A DNA stretch of 64,000 nt from Sulfurimonas sp. (GTDB taxonomy: Bacteria > Campylobacterota > Campylobacteria > Campylobacterales > Sulfurimonadaceae). A model generated the notes under the pieces. That model ran no database searches. It was not told the DNA's origin and saw only the letters and a program-made list of their open reading frames with translations. This document shows, piece after piece, positions 9,638 through 18,583 of this stretch. The first letter of the stretch is position 1. The number at the start of each line of letters is the position of its first letter. The DNA lies in assembly GCA_021732045.1 (NCBI GenBank), contig JAKFWK010000004.1, positions 145,658 to 209,657 on the forward strand. Direction: 5' to 3'. The translations under genes were made by a program, and so were the position numbers.

Positions 9638-10593
9638 TAGCTTCTCCTGAGTGCAAGTTGCATCTTGTATCCCATTTTCTTCTTGTGAAGCCACTCTTCA
9701 TCTAGTGAATTGAATAGTGTTTTTGTGTTGCTAGTTTCTCCAAAATATGGGTCTTCGTAGTTTAAGTAATTATTTATAACTCCAATTTCTGAGATAACAG
9801 TCTCATAACCCTCAACCACAAATCCACACTTCTTTGCCAGCTTCTCCACCGCTTTAAACGAGTAGAGATTGACATGCTCGATTCCATCGAACATATTGCA
9901 TTTCTCTTGAAGTATTTTAGCTGCCAAAGAGTCCGCGCTTGGTATCTGGATAAAGATAACCCCATTTTTGGACAGCAGAGGCTTCATCTCGTTTAAATAC
10001 GCCTCTCCATCTTTTAGGTGCTCAAAAACATCCCATAAGCATATCGCATCCATCTTTACATCAAAGGCAACCTCTGAGAGAAACTTATTGTAAACACTAT
10101 GCCCCTTTGCGGTTGCGTATGAAGCCTCCTGCTCGTTTAGCTCAACACCAAATGTACTCCAGTTGGCTTTTTTTGCAAGATCTAAAAATGTACCGGCCGA
10201 ACAACCAATATCCAAAATGTTGCCAACCGTCGTTGCTTTTTGTATGGAATCTAGCCCTTTTTGGTAAAGATTTGTATAAAACTCACTATCACTTGCAACA
10301 ATCTCACTCTGTAAATCATGGTTGTTACGATAATGTTTTTCAAGATTTTCATCCTTAAAAACAGGGTTAAGATATATCATCTCGCACTCCAGGCACTTAA
10401 CATGTCGCCCACCATCTTTAAAAAACAAAAACTGCTCTTTATCTTCTTTACACACAGGACAAGCTCTCTTTTCTAGAAGCTTTTCATAAAAAAAGCCAGT
10501 TTGAGTATCAAAGTACTGAACTCTGTTTGCAACATTTGCATTGTGCATCTTTAGGCGCTCTTGATGAATATCTTTTGGTGCTCTTTGGTTCAT
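9637..10593 (-). CDS. Class I SAM-dependent methyltransferase with N-terminal CxxC pairs
   Basis: A 318-residue methyltransferase. The SAM-binding motif ILDIGCSAGTFL lies around residues 147-158, and the downstream acidic motif and ICLWDVFEHL loop resemble Methyltransf_11/23 enzymes. Before the catalytic domain are two CxxC pairs (CPVC and CLEC), a probable zinc ribbon seen in sugar C- and N-methyltransferases. It sits between the GNAT and PseA genes in one operon and overlaps pseA by a TAATG junction. A role in methylating the flagellin sugar is inferred from position; the substrate is unknown. Confidence 0.8.
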   Translation of the reverse strand: MNQRAPKDIHQERLKMHNANVANRVQYFDTQTGFFYEKLLEKRACPVCKEDKEQFLFFKDGGRHVKCLECEMIYLNPVFKDENLEKHYRNNHDLQSEIVASDSEFYTNLYQKGLDSIQKATTVGNILDIGCSAGTFLDLAKKANWSTFGVELNEQEASYATAKGHSVYNKFLSEVAFDVKMDAICLWDVFEHLKDGEAYLNEMKPLLSKNGVIFIQIPSADSLAAKILQEKCNMFDGIEHVNLYSFKAVEKLAKKCGFVVEGYETVISEIGVINNYLNYEDPYFGETSNTKTLFNSLDEEWLHKKKMGYKMQLALRRS

Positions 10594-10603
10594 AATTTGC
10601 CTT

Positions 10604-11170
10604 TTATTTATATCTGTTTGACGCTAGATTGTTGTTAAATTCATCTTTTAAAATACTGTAACGAATAGTATCGTGGTATTTCCCCTCTTTATAAACTTCA
10701 TCTCTAAATACTCCCTCTTCTATCATTCCCAAATAGCTCGCTAGTGCTCTCATAGAGCTATTTAGAACCATAGTTCCGCAACAGATTCTATGTAAGTTCA
10801 TTGTATTAAAGCCATGATTTAACATAAGCAGGGATGCTTCTTTTGAGGCTCCTTTGCCCAAAAACTCTCTATTTCCAATCATTATGGAAAATTCAGCACT
10901 ACGGTGAAGAGATGAGATGGCAAGAAGAGTTATGTTTCCAATATGAGTGTCGCTCTTTTTATCAACTACAGCAAGCATAATCTTATCTTTTTGGAGTGGT
11001 AATTTTGTTAAATAGTCAACCGCCAAATCGGCAGAGTATGGAAAAACATGATGCTCACTGTATTTGCAACTACTCTCATCATTTAGCCAGCTAGGATAAT
11101 CGCCTCTGGCATCTTCAACATCTAATCCACGAAGATATATTGTCTCACCAACAAGAAAAGGATTATTCAC
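10604..11170 (-). CDS. GNAT-family N-acetyltransferase
   Basis: An RimJ/RimL-like GNAT acetyltransferase of 188 residues; HIGNITLL, the AEFSIMIG strand and GKGASKEASLLMLNHGF provide the acetyl-CoA-binding core. The start is a GTG at 11170 preceded by GAGGTAG; an in-frame stop lies just upstream. It is the first gene of the leftward glycosylation operon and lies just below a sigma-54 promoter. A second GNAT gene, the likely pseH, is at 54.5 kb. This one may act on an alternative sugar or on an amino group after amidination, but the substrate cannot be read from the sequence. Confidence 0.8.
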   Translation of the reverse strand: MNNPFLVGETIYLRGLDVEDARGDYPSWLNDESSCKYSEHHVFPYSADLAVDYLTKLPLQKDKIMLAVVDKKSDTHIGNITLLAISSLHRSAEFSIMIGNREFLGKGASKEASLLMLNHGFNTMNLHRICCGTMVLNSSMRALASYLGMIEEGVFRDEVYKEGKYHDTIRYSILKDEFNNNLASNRYK

Positions 11171-11206
11171 ATACTACCTCACAAAGTTAGAATTAATTTA
11201 CAACCA

Positions 11207-11223
11207 AAGCAAATAGGGTGCCA
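11207..11223 (-). promoter_or_regulatory. Sigma-54 promoter of GNAT-to-Maf operon
   Basis: On the minus strand the sequence is TGGCACCCTATTTGCTT, close to the RpoN consensus TGGCAC-N5-TTGCW, with GG-N10-GC spacing. It lies about 37 nt before the GTG start of the GNAT gene. It puts the acetyltransferase, methyltransferase, PseA, HisH/HisF and Maf genes under the same factor as the flagellin. Confidence 0.85.
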
Positions 11224-11312
11224 AAAAAATATTAGTTAAACATTGCTATTTCTACTAAACAAGATAATAATCCACTGTTTAAAGTAGATTTCAGCTCCAT
11301 CGCCCTACAATT

Positions 11313-11336
11313 CGTTATATCTTACTAAACATAACG
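11313..11336 (+). promoter_or_regulatory. ModE-type operator before modA
   Basis: Half-sites CGTTATAT and ACATAACG are separated by 8 bp. This is the half-site sequence and spacing of the Escherichia coli modA operator bound by molybdate-loaded ModE. The site ends about 21 bp before the modA start, so binding would probably block transcription or initiation. It implies repression when molybdate is plentiful. Confidence 0.75.
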
Positions 11337-11357
11337 AGATATTTTTTAAGGAAAATT

Positions 11358-12116
11358 ATGAAATTACTAAAATTAGCTCTTGTCTCTGCTCTCTTTACTT
11401 CGATACTAACTGCTAAAGCTATCACAGTTGCTGCTGCTGCTAACCTAAAATATGCCGTTACAGACATAGCAAAAGAGTTTACTAAAGAGTCGGGGATTGA
11501 TGTAAAAATCATCACTGGTGCTTCTGGAAAACTGACTCAACAGATTATGAGCGGTGCTCCGTATGATCTGTTTTTATCTGCGGATGTTGAGTTTCCATCT
11601 AAGTTGGTCAAAGGCGGCTACACAACAACTCCGGCGACAGTTTATGCTTATGGTTCTTTGGTTTTGTGGAGTGATACTGGCGCAGATCTCTCTAAGGGAG
11701 TTGCCGTAGTAACTGATGTAGCCGTAAACAAAGTCGCAGTTGCTAACCCTAAAACAGCTCCATATGGCACAGAAGCGATGAATTCAATGCGCTTTTACAA
11801 AGTAGCGGACGCTGCTGCTCATAAAATCATAACCGCAGAATCAATCTCTCAAGTTGGAGCTTATGTAACTACCAAAGCTGTTGAAGTTGGATTTATGGCA
11901 AAGTCAATTGTGCTATCTCCTGAGATGAAAAATGTTGGTAAATGGGTCGAAGTTGATCCAAAATCATATAACGCAATAGATCAAGCGATGGTAGGACTAA
12001 AAAATGCTTCACTACAGAACCAGATAGCTGCAGAAAAATTTCTCAAGTTTATGGGCTCAAACCAAGCACAAACAATTTTAAAAGCAAGCGGGTACAGCCT
12101 ACCTGCTAATAAATAA
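11358..12116 (+). CDS. modA: Molybdate ABC transporter substrate-binding protein
   Basis: Periplasmic molybdate- or tungstate-binding protein of 252 residues. A Sec signal peptide covers about residues 1-21 (MKLLKLALVSALFTSILTAKA), followed by the ModA start ITVAAAANLKYAVTDIAKEF and the GASGKLTQQI ligand loop; PYGTEA and VGFMAKS are also typical. Its ribosome site is AAGGA. It is followed after 9 bp by a porin gene rather than by modB and modC, so the permease and ATPase must be elsewhere. An adjacent ModE-type operator fits molybdate control. Confidence 0.93.
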   Translation: MKLLKLALVSALFTSILTAKAITVAAAANLKYAVTDIAKEFTKESGIDVKIITGASGKLTQQIMSGAPYDLFLSADVEFPSKLVKGGYTTTPATVYAYGSLVLWSDTGADLSKGVAVVTDVAVNKVAVANPKTAPYGTEAMNSMRFYKVADAAAHKIITAESISQVGAYVTTKAVEVGFMAKSIVLSPEMKNVGKWVEVDPKSYNAIDQAMVGLKNASLQNQIAAEKFLKFMGSNQAQTILKASGYSLPANK

Positions 12117-12125
12117 GGATTTAGT

Positions 12126-13661
12126 ATGATAAAACTTAGTATTGCAACTGCACTAATGCTTGCAACTGCGATTTTCACATATGCAGCAGATGATTTAGAG
12201 AGTGCATTTAAAGATGGAAAATTTGATGGGCGCTTGCGTGCCCAATACTTCAATACCAACTGGATTGATAACGATGGATGGGCAGTCCCGAATAAACCAA
12301 ACTTAGATAGTCAAGGAATGGCGATAGGTGGTAGTTTAATTTATAAAACAGCGCCGCTACATGGGCTTAGTGCCGGTGTGGGGTTTTATATAACACATGG
12401 AGTAAATTTTTTCACTGATGATACCAATGGAGATACAAAAGGTTATGCTAAAAATACAACTGCCTCTGATCTTTTTGCTCGCGGTCCTGGAGCTGCAACA
12501 AATTTTGGAGCCGGATACAGTGTTCTAGCACAATCGTATCTTCAATATGATATTGCAAAAACATCGATTAAAGGGGGTCGATTTTTAATGTCCAATCCGT
12601 GGATTACCCCAAATGATACAAAAATGATTCCTATTGCCATTCAGGGAGCTCAGGTAATTTCAAATGATTTAGCAAACACTACCATTCAACTTGATTATGC
12701 CGATAGGATCAAAGAACGAGGAATGACCTATTTTGGCTCTATGGCCGACACAGGTGATACTCCTGATGCTATCAAAAACTATTATAAAACTCACTATACC
12801 GCTTATACTACTCCTGTTGATGGAATAAATTATGGTGTAGATGAGACTCCTGGAGTAACAATCATAGGTATTAAAAACAAATCAATTGATCCACTAGAAA
12901 TACAAGCATGGGGGATGCATTGGCAAAATATTATTGACCAAGGGATGCTAGAAGCCAATTACGCAATAAAAGCTGGGGATACCGTCATCACTTTGGGAGT
13001 TAGATATATGCAACAGTTTGATACAGGTGCAGGAGATATCATAACTCCAAAAGATGGCTCCTCTATATATGCATCAGGTGCAGTTACTGCCACTAATACA
13101 ACCGGTGGCACTTCAAAAGTTCAGCTCAAAGGAGATAATGATAACTCTGTTAACACCTATATGTATGCTACGCGTGCAGTCGTCAACTACAAAGCGGCTC
13201 GCTTCCTTGTTGCATATTCCCATACAGATGGTGGTGGCGACTTAATTGCTCCATGGCGAGGATTTCCAACAGATGGATATACTCGCTCCATGACAATTAC
13301 CGACTGGAATGCAAATACAAAAGCCTATAAAGCAGAATTGAATTATGATTTTAACAGCATGGTAAGCGGTCTAAGCGCATTGATTAGCTACAGTTATTAT
13401 AATCGTGATCCCTCCAAAGTAGGTTATCAAGGATCAACTGATCGTTATTATAATAATGGAGATACCCATCAATGGAACATCGATGCCAAGTATAAAGTCC
13501 CAACAATCAAAAAGCTTGAACTTAAAGTTCGCTACATGATTCAAGACAATCAAATCATATTGGCAAGTCAATCACCAAACGCAGGAGCAACTGCCTCTGA
13601 AGACTACGGCAACGATACTTCAAATCGTGAGCTCCGCCTAGAAGCAAATTACTATTTTTAA
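12126..13661 (+). CDS. Outer-membrane porin, Campylobacterota OprD-like
   Basis: A 511-residue outer-membrane beta-barrel. It has a signal peptide (MIKLSIATALMLATAIFTYA, cleavage before ADD), alternating aromatic beta-strand segments throughout and a terminal strand RELRLEANYYF ending in Phe, the usual BAM signal. The N-terminal FDGRLRAQYFNTNW resembles the OprD/major outer membrane porin group of Campylobacterota. It lies 9 bp after modA and probably shares its mRNA and ModE control. It could therefore be the molybdate entry channel, which is an inference from position. Confidence 0.82.
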   Translation: MIKLSIATALMLATAIFTYAADDLESAFKDGKFDGRLRAQYFNTNWIDNDGWAVPNKPNLDSQGMAIGGSLIYKTAPLHGLSAGVGFYITHGVNFFTDDTNGDTKGYAKNTTASDLFARGPGAATNFGAGYSVLAQSYLQYDIAKTSIKGGRFLMSNPWITPNDTKMIPIAIQGAQVISNDLANTTIQLDYADRIKERGMTYFGSMADTGDTPDAIKNYYKTHYTAYTTPVDGINYGVDETPGVTIIGIKNKSIDPLEIQAWGMHWQNIIDQGMLEANYAIKAGDTVITLGVRYMQQFDTGAGDIITPKDGSSIYASGAVTATNTTGGTSKVQLKGDNDNSVNTYMYATRAVVNYKAARFLVAYSHTDGGGDLIAPWRGFPTDGYTRSMTITDWNANTKAYKAELNYDFNSMVSGLSALISYSYYNRDPSKVGYQGSTDRYYNNGDTHQWNIDAKYKVPTIKKLELKVRYMIQDNQIILASQSPNAGATASEDYGNDTSNRELRLEANYYF

Positions 13662-13813
13662 TGTCAATTGTTTGCGCTGAAAGATTAGTATAATTCTGTG
13701 AACAACAAACAAAGTAGAAGCAAATTCTCATTTAAATTTGACTAAAATTTTTGATAGCAATAGAGTATTTCACAAAAAATATTGAAAGTGAAATCTTTAT
13801 AAAAGGAGCTTTT

Positions 13814-14839
13814 ATGTCATCAGTAGCATGGCTTTCAAAAAAACTTGATGATGGTAGAATTATGTGCGAAGCCTGCAATCAACACTGCAAGCTTAACGAT
13901 GGAGAATATGGCATTTGCGGTGTTCGAAAAGTTGAAAATGGAGAGTTGCAACTTTTAACCTATGGTATTGCCGCAGCAGTAAATGTTGATCCCGTTGAAA
14001 AAAAACCAATGTTTCATTTTTTACCAGACTCCAAAGTACTCTCTTTTGGAACTGTCGGATGCAATTTTTCCTGTAAGTTTTGCCAAAATGCTGATATTTC
14101 ACAGTATCCACAAGAGCATCATCACGAAATTATAGGTCGCTCTCTTTCCCCACAAGCAGTAGTTGAGTTGGCGTTGGAGTATAAATGTAAGAGCATTGCT
14201 TATACATACAATGAACCAGCTATTTTTTTTGAGTACGCATACGACACTGCCAAACTTGCTCATGAAGCAGGACTTAAAAATATTTATGTCACTAATGGAT
14301 ATGAAACACATAAAGCGATAGATACAATCGCTCCATATTTAGATGCAATGAATATTGACATCAAGGGTTTTAGTAAAGAGTTTTATGAGGATATATGTGG
14401 AGGAGCGCTAAAGCCGGTGCTTGATACGATTGAATATGCCCGCAAAAAGGGGATATGGATTGAGACAACAACGCTTCTTATCCCTGGATATAATGATTCA
14501 GATGAAGAAATTCGTGCAATTGCTACATTTCAAGCTACTTTAGATTCGTCTATGCCATGGCACATTAGTGCTTTTCATCCGATGTATAAAATGCTAGATG
14601 TTCCTAAAACACCAGCCAAAACTCTAAGGCGTGCTTATGAGATTGGTAAAAAAGCAGGATTGAAATATGTTTATGTTGGCAATATTGACGATGGGCTTCG
14701 CGAGTCAACATACTGCCCTAATTGCAATAAAATAGTCATTGAGAGGCATGGTAATATTGGGCAATACATAACAAACCATCTGCTCGAGATGGATAGTTGC
14801 CCGTTTTGTGCCACTAAAATTGATGGTGTCTGGAGCTAG
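13814..14839 (+). CDS. amrS: AmmeMemoRadiSam system radical SAM enzyme
   Basis: Radical SAM protein of 341 residues related to pyruvate formate-lyase activase. It has the 4Fe-4S motif CNFSCKFC (C83, C87, C90), an N-terminal cysteine set (CEACNQHC, GICGV) and a C-terminal CPNC/CPFC pair. The family forms a conserved trio with AMMECR1 and MEMO proteins; the reaction is not established, and neither partner is next to it here. An in-frame start exists at 13751, but the ATG at 13814 follows a strong AGGAG site and matches the family N-terminus. Confidence 0.88.
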   Translation: MSSVAWLSKKLDDGRIMCEACNQHCKLNDGEYGICGVRKVENGELQLLTYGIAAAVNVDPVEKKPMFHFLPDSKVLSFGTVGCNFSCKFCQNADISQYPQEHHHEIIGRSLSPQAVVELALEYKCKSIAYTYNEPAIFFEYAYDTAKLAHEAGLKNIYVTNGYETHKAIDTIAPYLDAMNIDIKGFSKEFYEDICGGALKPVLDTIEYARKKGIWIETTTLLIPGYNDSDEEIRAIATFQATLDSSMPWHISAFHPMYKMLDVPKTPAKTLRRAYEIGKKAGLKYVYVGNIDDGLRESTYCPNCNKIVIERHGNIGQYITNHLLEMDSCPFCATKIDGVWS

Positions 14840-14919
14840 TGTTAATATTGCAAATTGTCATATAAATTATCTCTATCTTGCTGGTGCTATATAATTCTAA
14901 TTAAAAAAAGAGTTCTATT

Positions 14920-15264
14920 ATGATTTTAGGAAAATGCCCATTTTGCAGTGACGGAGATATTGAGGTTAGAGACAAAGAAGCAAGAGGTAAAAAAGTAAAA
15001 CTTTATGCCTGTTCAAACGCCCAGTGGGTAACCGAAGATGGAGAGTTTTTTGAACTCTCGCAAGAGTCCAAATGCGGTTTTAGGATTTGGCAAAATTCGC
15101 TTGCTAAATATGGAAAATGGCTCTCATATAAAGAGATTAGAGAGCTTTTAGAAAAAGAGAGTGTTGAGGTTGAGCTATTTAGTAAAAAAGGAAATAAAAA
15201 AATAGAGTATAAAAAATATATAGTGTTGGATAGAGAATATGGTGTTTCTGTTTTATGGGAGTGA
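14920..15264 (+). CDS. Small cysteine-rich protein, topoisomerase C-terminal-repeat-like
   Basis: A 114-residue protein. It starts with LGKCPFCSDGDIEVRDK and later has CSNAQW and SKCGFRIW, the pattern of the topoisomerase I C-terminal repeat or zinc-ribbon domain (Toprim_Crpt) found as a stand-alone protein. The four cysteines could bind zinc. The rest is a basic, Glu/Lys-rich tail. It is monocistronic and precedes the ribosomal protein operon with a gap of about 320 bp. The function is unknown; nucleic acid binding is an inference. Confidence 0.65.
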   Translation: MILGKCPFCSDGDIEVRDKEARGKKVKLYACSNAQWVTEDGEFFELSQESKCGFRIWQNSLAKYGKWLSYKEIRELLEKESVEVELFSKKGNKKIEYKKYIVLDREYGVSVLWE

Positions 15265-15584
15265 ATTAAACCACCAAGTTTTCTATAAAACAGACTTTTT
15301 GTACACACCATATGAGAGATTGCGGCATAAATGATGCGCTCTTAATAAATCTTTTACATTTGTTTGTGTACAATTCTGGTCCGCTTTGCTGTCTCGACAT
15401 TATGACAAGAGTATTTTTACCTATATATGTATTGTATAGACAAAAGTATTGGCAAGCTGATTGTTGCCTTGCCTAGATGCAGTAAAGTTTAGTTATTTTT
15501 GCTACTACAAGCTAGTGGTAGCTTTAATTATTTATATTTTCAAAGAGCTATCTCTCTGAAAAGAAAACAAAATAGGAGCTTTCT
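15265..15584 (+). promoter_or_regulatory. Leader region of the ribosomal protein operon
   Basis: No gene is seen in these 320 bp; in particular infA, which often precedes rpmJ, is absent. Near the 3' end are two hairpins. At 15501-15522, GCTACTAC pairs with GTGGTAGC (8 bp, one G-T) around a 6-nt loop and is followed by a T/A-rich run. At 15538-15561, TTTCA-A-AGAG pairs with CTCT-C-TGAAA. The first looks like an attenuator or terminator inside the leader. The operon promoter must lie in the AT-rich part upstream, but I cannot fix it. Confidence 0.45.
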
Positions 15585-15698
15585 ATGAAAGTACGCGCTT
15601 CAGTTAAGAAGATGTGTGATGACTGTAAGGTTGTCAAAAGAAAAGGCATTGTAAGAGTAATCTGCAAAGTTAAAAAACATAAACAAAGACAAGGATAA
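15585..15698 (+). CDS. rpmJ: 50S ribosomal protein L36
   Basis: A 37-residue protein, [20 protein letters not shown]..., with the zinc-binding CxxC (CDDC), a further C in RVICK and H in KKHKQRQG, which is the C+ form of L36. It is preceded by AGGAG and is the first gene of the operon, 2 bp before rpsM. Confidence 0.97.
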   Translation: MKVRASVKKMCDDCKVVKRKGIVRVICKVKKHKQRQG

Positions 15699-15700
15699 TC

Positions 15701-16063
15701 ATGGCTCGTATTTCTGGTGTTGATTTACCTAAGAAAAAAAGAGTAGAGTATGGTTTAACATACATCTATGGTATTGGTTTACATGCATCTCGTCGAATTC
15801 TTGACGCGACAAACATAGACTATAATAAAAGAGTTTACGAACTAACTCAAGAAGATGTTGCGGCTATCACAAATGAAATCCGTGAAAAACATATGGTTGA
15901 GGGTGATTTACGTAAAAAAGTTGCAATGGATATCAAAGCACTTATGGATCTTGGTTCATACCGTGGTCTTCGTCATCGTCGTGGTCTTCCATGTCGTGGC
16001 CAAAAAACTAAGACAAATGCGCGTACTCGTAAGGGCAAACGCAAAACTGTCGGCGCAGCGTAA
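15701..16063 (+). CDS. rpsM: 30S ribosomal protein S13
   Basis: S13 of the small-subunit head, 120 residues. It begins [26 protein letters not shown], and the C-terminal [21 protein letters not shown] tail that contacts tRNA is present. It is second in the order rpmJ-rpsM-rpsK-rpsD-rpoA-rplQ, which is the standard alpha operon. Confidence 0.98.
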   Translation: MARISGVDLPKKKRVEYGLTYIYGIGLHASRRILDATNIDYNKRVYELTQEDVAAITNEIREKHMVEGDLRKKVAMDIKALMDLGSYRGLRHRRGLPCRGQKTKTNARTRKGKRKTVGAA

Positions 16064-16073
16064 GGGATAGTAG

Positions 16074-16466
16074 ATGGCAAAAAGAAAAGCTGTTAGAAAA
16101 AAAGTAATTAAGAAAAATATTGCTCGTGGCATTATTCATATATCTTCATCATTCAATAACACTTTAGTGACTATTACTGATGATATGGGAAATATGATAG
16201 CTTGGAGTTCTGCTGGTAGCCTTGGGTTTAAAGGCTCTAAAAAATCTACTCCATTTGCTGCTCAAGCGGCTGTTGAAGATGCAGTAGCAAAAGCTCAAGT
16301 GCATGGTATAAAAGAACTTGGTATTAAAGTTCAAGGTCCTGGTTCAGGTCGTGAAACAGCAACTAAAGCTGTAGGTGCTATCGAAGGTATCCGTGTTACA
16401 TATATGAAAGATGTTACACCATTACCACACAACGGTTGTCGCGCACCTAAGCGTCGTAGAGTTTAA
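16074..16466 (+). CDS. rpsK: 30S ribosomal protein S11
   Basis: S11 of the small-subunit platform, 130 residues. Conserved segments are [35 protein letters not shown] and the C-terminal [15 protein letters not shown]. It lies 10 bp after rpsM. Confidence 0.98.
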   Translation: MAKRKAVRKKVIKKNIARGIIHISSSFNNTLVTITDDMGNMIAWSSAGSLGFKGSKKSTPFAAQAAVEDAVAKAQVHGIKELGIKVQGPGSGRETATKAVGAIEGIRVTYMKDVTPLPHNGCRAPKRRRV

Positions 16467-16477
16467 GGAGATTACTG

Positions 16478-17104
16478 ATGGCAAGATATAGAGGTCCAGT
16501 AGAAAAAATCGAAAGAAGATTTGGCGTAAGTCTTAATCTTAAAGGTGAGCGTCGTTTAGCAGGTAAATCTGCGTTAGAGAAGCGCCCATATGCTCCAGGA
16601 CAACACGGTCAACGCCGTAAAAAAGTTTCTGAATATGGTTTGCAGTTAAACGAAAAACAAAAAGCAAAATTTATGTATGGTGTTTCTGAAAAGCAATTCC
16701 GTGCTATATTTGTTGAAGCTAAAAGAAGAGATGGAAATACAGGTACAAACCTTGTTACACTAATTGAGCAAAGACTTGATAATGTTGTTTACCGTATGGG
16801 ATTCGCAACAACTCGTCGTTTTGCTCGTCAATTAGTTACTCATGGTCACTTGTTGGTAGATGGTCAAAAACTTGATATCCCTTCATATCGTGTTAGAGCT
16901 GGTCAGAAAGTTGAAATTCGTGAAAGCAGTAAGAATAATCCTCAGATTGTTCGTGCTATAGAACTTACAAATCAAACTGGTATAGCTCCGTGGGTTGATG
17001 TTGACTCACAAAAAGTTTTTGGAATTTTTACTCGTTTACCAGAGCGCGAAGAGGTAGTTATTCCTGTTGAAGAGCGTTTAATCGTTGAACTTTACTCTAA
17101 ATAA
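16478..17104 (+). CDS. rpsD: 30S ribosomal protein S4
   Basis: S4, an early 16S-binding assembly protein, 208 residues. It begins [17 protein letters not shown] and carries the S4 RNA-binding domain ([31 protein letters not shown]) in the middle. In other bacteria S4 autoregulates this operon by binding its leader. It is followed by rpoA after 23 bp. Confidence 0.98.
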   Translation: MARYRGPVEKIERRFGVSLNLKGERRLAGKSALEKRPYAPGQHGQRRKKVSEYGLQLNEKQKAKFMYGVSEKQFRAIFVEAKRRDGNTGTNLVTLIEQRLDNVVYRMGFATTRRFARQLVTHGHLLVDGQKLDIPSYRVRAGQKVEIRESSKNNPQIVRAIELTNQTGIAPWVDVDSQKVFGIFTRLPEREEVVIPVEERLIVELYSK

Positions 17105-17127
17105 TAGTTAATAAAAGGCGTTAGAGA

Positions 17128-18117
17128 ATGAAGAAAATTAAAACAACCCCACTTGCTCCTCATGAATTTGAGGTAGAGCAAATAAGTGAGAATGAAGCAA
17201 ATATAATTGCATACCCTTTTGAAACAGGCTATGCGATATCTTTAGCTCATCCACTTAGACGCTTTTTGCTAAGTAGTTCAGTTGGCTATGCTCCAGTGGC
17301 TATTAAAATTGAGGGTGCTAAGCATGAGTTTGACTCTGTGCGTGGTATGCTTGAAGATATTTCTGATTTTATATTAAATCTTAAAGAGATTCGCTTTAAA
17401 TTACTAAATGGAACTTTAGAGTCTGAAATAAAATATAGTTTTACAGGTCCTTGTACAATCAAGGGCAGTAATCTTTCAAATGATGAAGTTACAATTGTGA
17501 CTCCAGAAGCACATCTTGCTACATTAAATGAAGACTCTGTATTAAATTTCTCTCTTAAGATTGTACAGGGTATCGGTTATGTCGCTAGTGAAGACACTAT
17601 GAGTGAAATGGAAGGTGGATATATTGCACTTGATGCTTATTTTACTCCAGTTCGTAGCGCAACATATAAGATAGACAATATATTAGTTGAAGACAATCCT
17701 AACTTTGAAAAAGTTATTTTAAACATTAAGACAGATGGTCAAATATCTCCACTTGATGCATTTAAGAACTCACTAGAAGTTATGTATGCTCAACTAGCAG
17801 TATTTAATAGCGAAATTAGTGTTAAAGCTCCAACTTCAATCGAAAGAGTAGAAGAGAGTTCTGATATTAAAAGATTAACAACAAATATAGACACTTTAGG
17901 TTTGAGCGCAAGAAGTTTTAACTGCCTTGATCGTTCAAACATTAAATTGGTAGGCGAAATAGCATTAATGAGCATCAATGATCTTAAAAATGTTAAAAAC
18001 CTTGGTAAGAAATCGTATGATGAGATTTTAGAAAAACTTTCAGAGTTTGGCTTTGAAGTTGGTACTCTCTCAGATGAAATCGCTAGTGCATTAAAAAAGA
18101 AAATAGAAGCTTTATAA
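17128..18117 (+). CDS. rpoA: DNA-directed RNA polymerase alpha subunit
   Basis: The alpha subunit that nucleates RNA polymerase assembly and contacts UP elements, 329 residues. The N-terminal dimerisation domain includes [25 protein letters not shown], and the C-terminal domain (~residues 250-310) includes [22 protein letters not shown] and [11 protein letters not shown]. It is embedded in the ribosomal operon. Confidence 0.98.
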   Translation: MKKIKTTPLAPHEFEVEQISENEANIIAYPFETGYAISLAHPLRRFLLSSSVGYAPVAIKIEGAKHEFDSVRGMLEDISDFILNLKEIRFKLLNGTLESEIKYSFTGPCTIKGSNLSNDEVTIVTPEAHLATLNEDSVLNFSLKIVQGIGYVASEDTMSEMEGGYIALDAYFTPVRSATYKIDNILVEDNPNFEKVILNIKTDGQISPLDAFKNSLEVMYAQLAVFNSEISVKAPTSIERVEESSDIKRLTTNIDTLGLSARSFNCLDRSNIKLVGEIALMSINDLKNVKNLGKKSYDEILEKLSEFGFEVGTLSDEIASALKKKIEAL

Positions 18118-18140
18118 GCTTGTAAGAAGAGGAATTAGAG

Positions 18141-18491
18141 ATGAGACATCGTCATGGATACCGTAAGCTAGGTCGTACAAGTTCACATCGTGCAGCTTTA
18201 CTTAAGAACCTTAGCATTTCGTTAATAGAACATGGTAAAATTGAAACTACTGTTGAAAAAGCAAAAGAACTTCGTTCTTACATTGAAAAACTGATTACAG
18301 TTGCAGGTAAAAATGATTCTAATGCTCACAAAGCAGTATTCGCTGCGCTTCAAAGCAAAGAAGCAACAAAAGCTTTACTAAATGATATAGCGCCTAAATA
18401 TGTTGACCGTCCAGGTGGATATACTAGAATAATTAGAACTAGAATTCGTCGTGGTGATGCTACTACTATGGCGTTTATATCATTAGTGTAA
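18141..18491 (+). CDS. rplQ: 50S ribosomal protein L17
   Basis: L17, 116 residues, beginning [24 protein letters not shown], with the family C-terminus [21 protein letters not shown]. It is the last gene of the operon; a hairpin follows. Confidence 0.98.
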   Translation: MRHRHGYRKLGRTSSHRAALLKNLSISLIEHGKIETTVEKAKELRSYIEKLITVAGKNDSNAHKAVFAALQSKEATKALLNDIAPKYVDRPGGYTRIIRTRIRRGDATTMAFISLV

Positions 18492-18506
18492 ATTAACTTT
18501 AATAAG

Positions 18507-18521
18507 CAGGAATCTTTCCTG
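18507..18521 (+). terminator. Probable terminator of the ribosomal protein operon
   Basis: CAGGAA and TTCCTG form a 6-bp stem around a 3-nt loop, 16 nt after the rplQ stop. The flanks AATAAG and TTTGTTATT add weaker pairing and a T-rich tail. Confidence 0.45.
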
Positions 18522-18583
18522 TTTGTTATTCCATCTAAAAACCTCCACATACCAAAATACTTAAAAATAAAAAGTGAGATATT

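Noticed and set aside
8501..9694. Longer start of pseA at 9694
   Set aside because: The extra 19 residues match no family members and overlap the methyltransferase; the ATG at 9637 has AGGAG and a TAATG junction.
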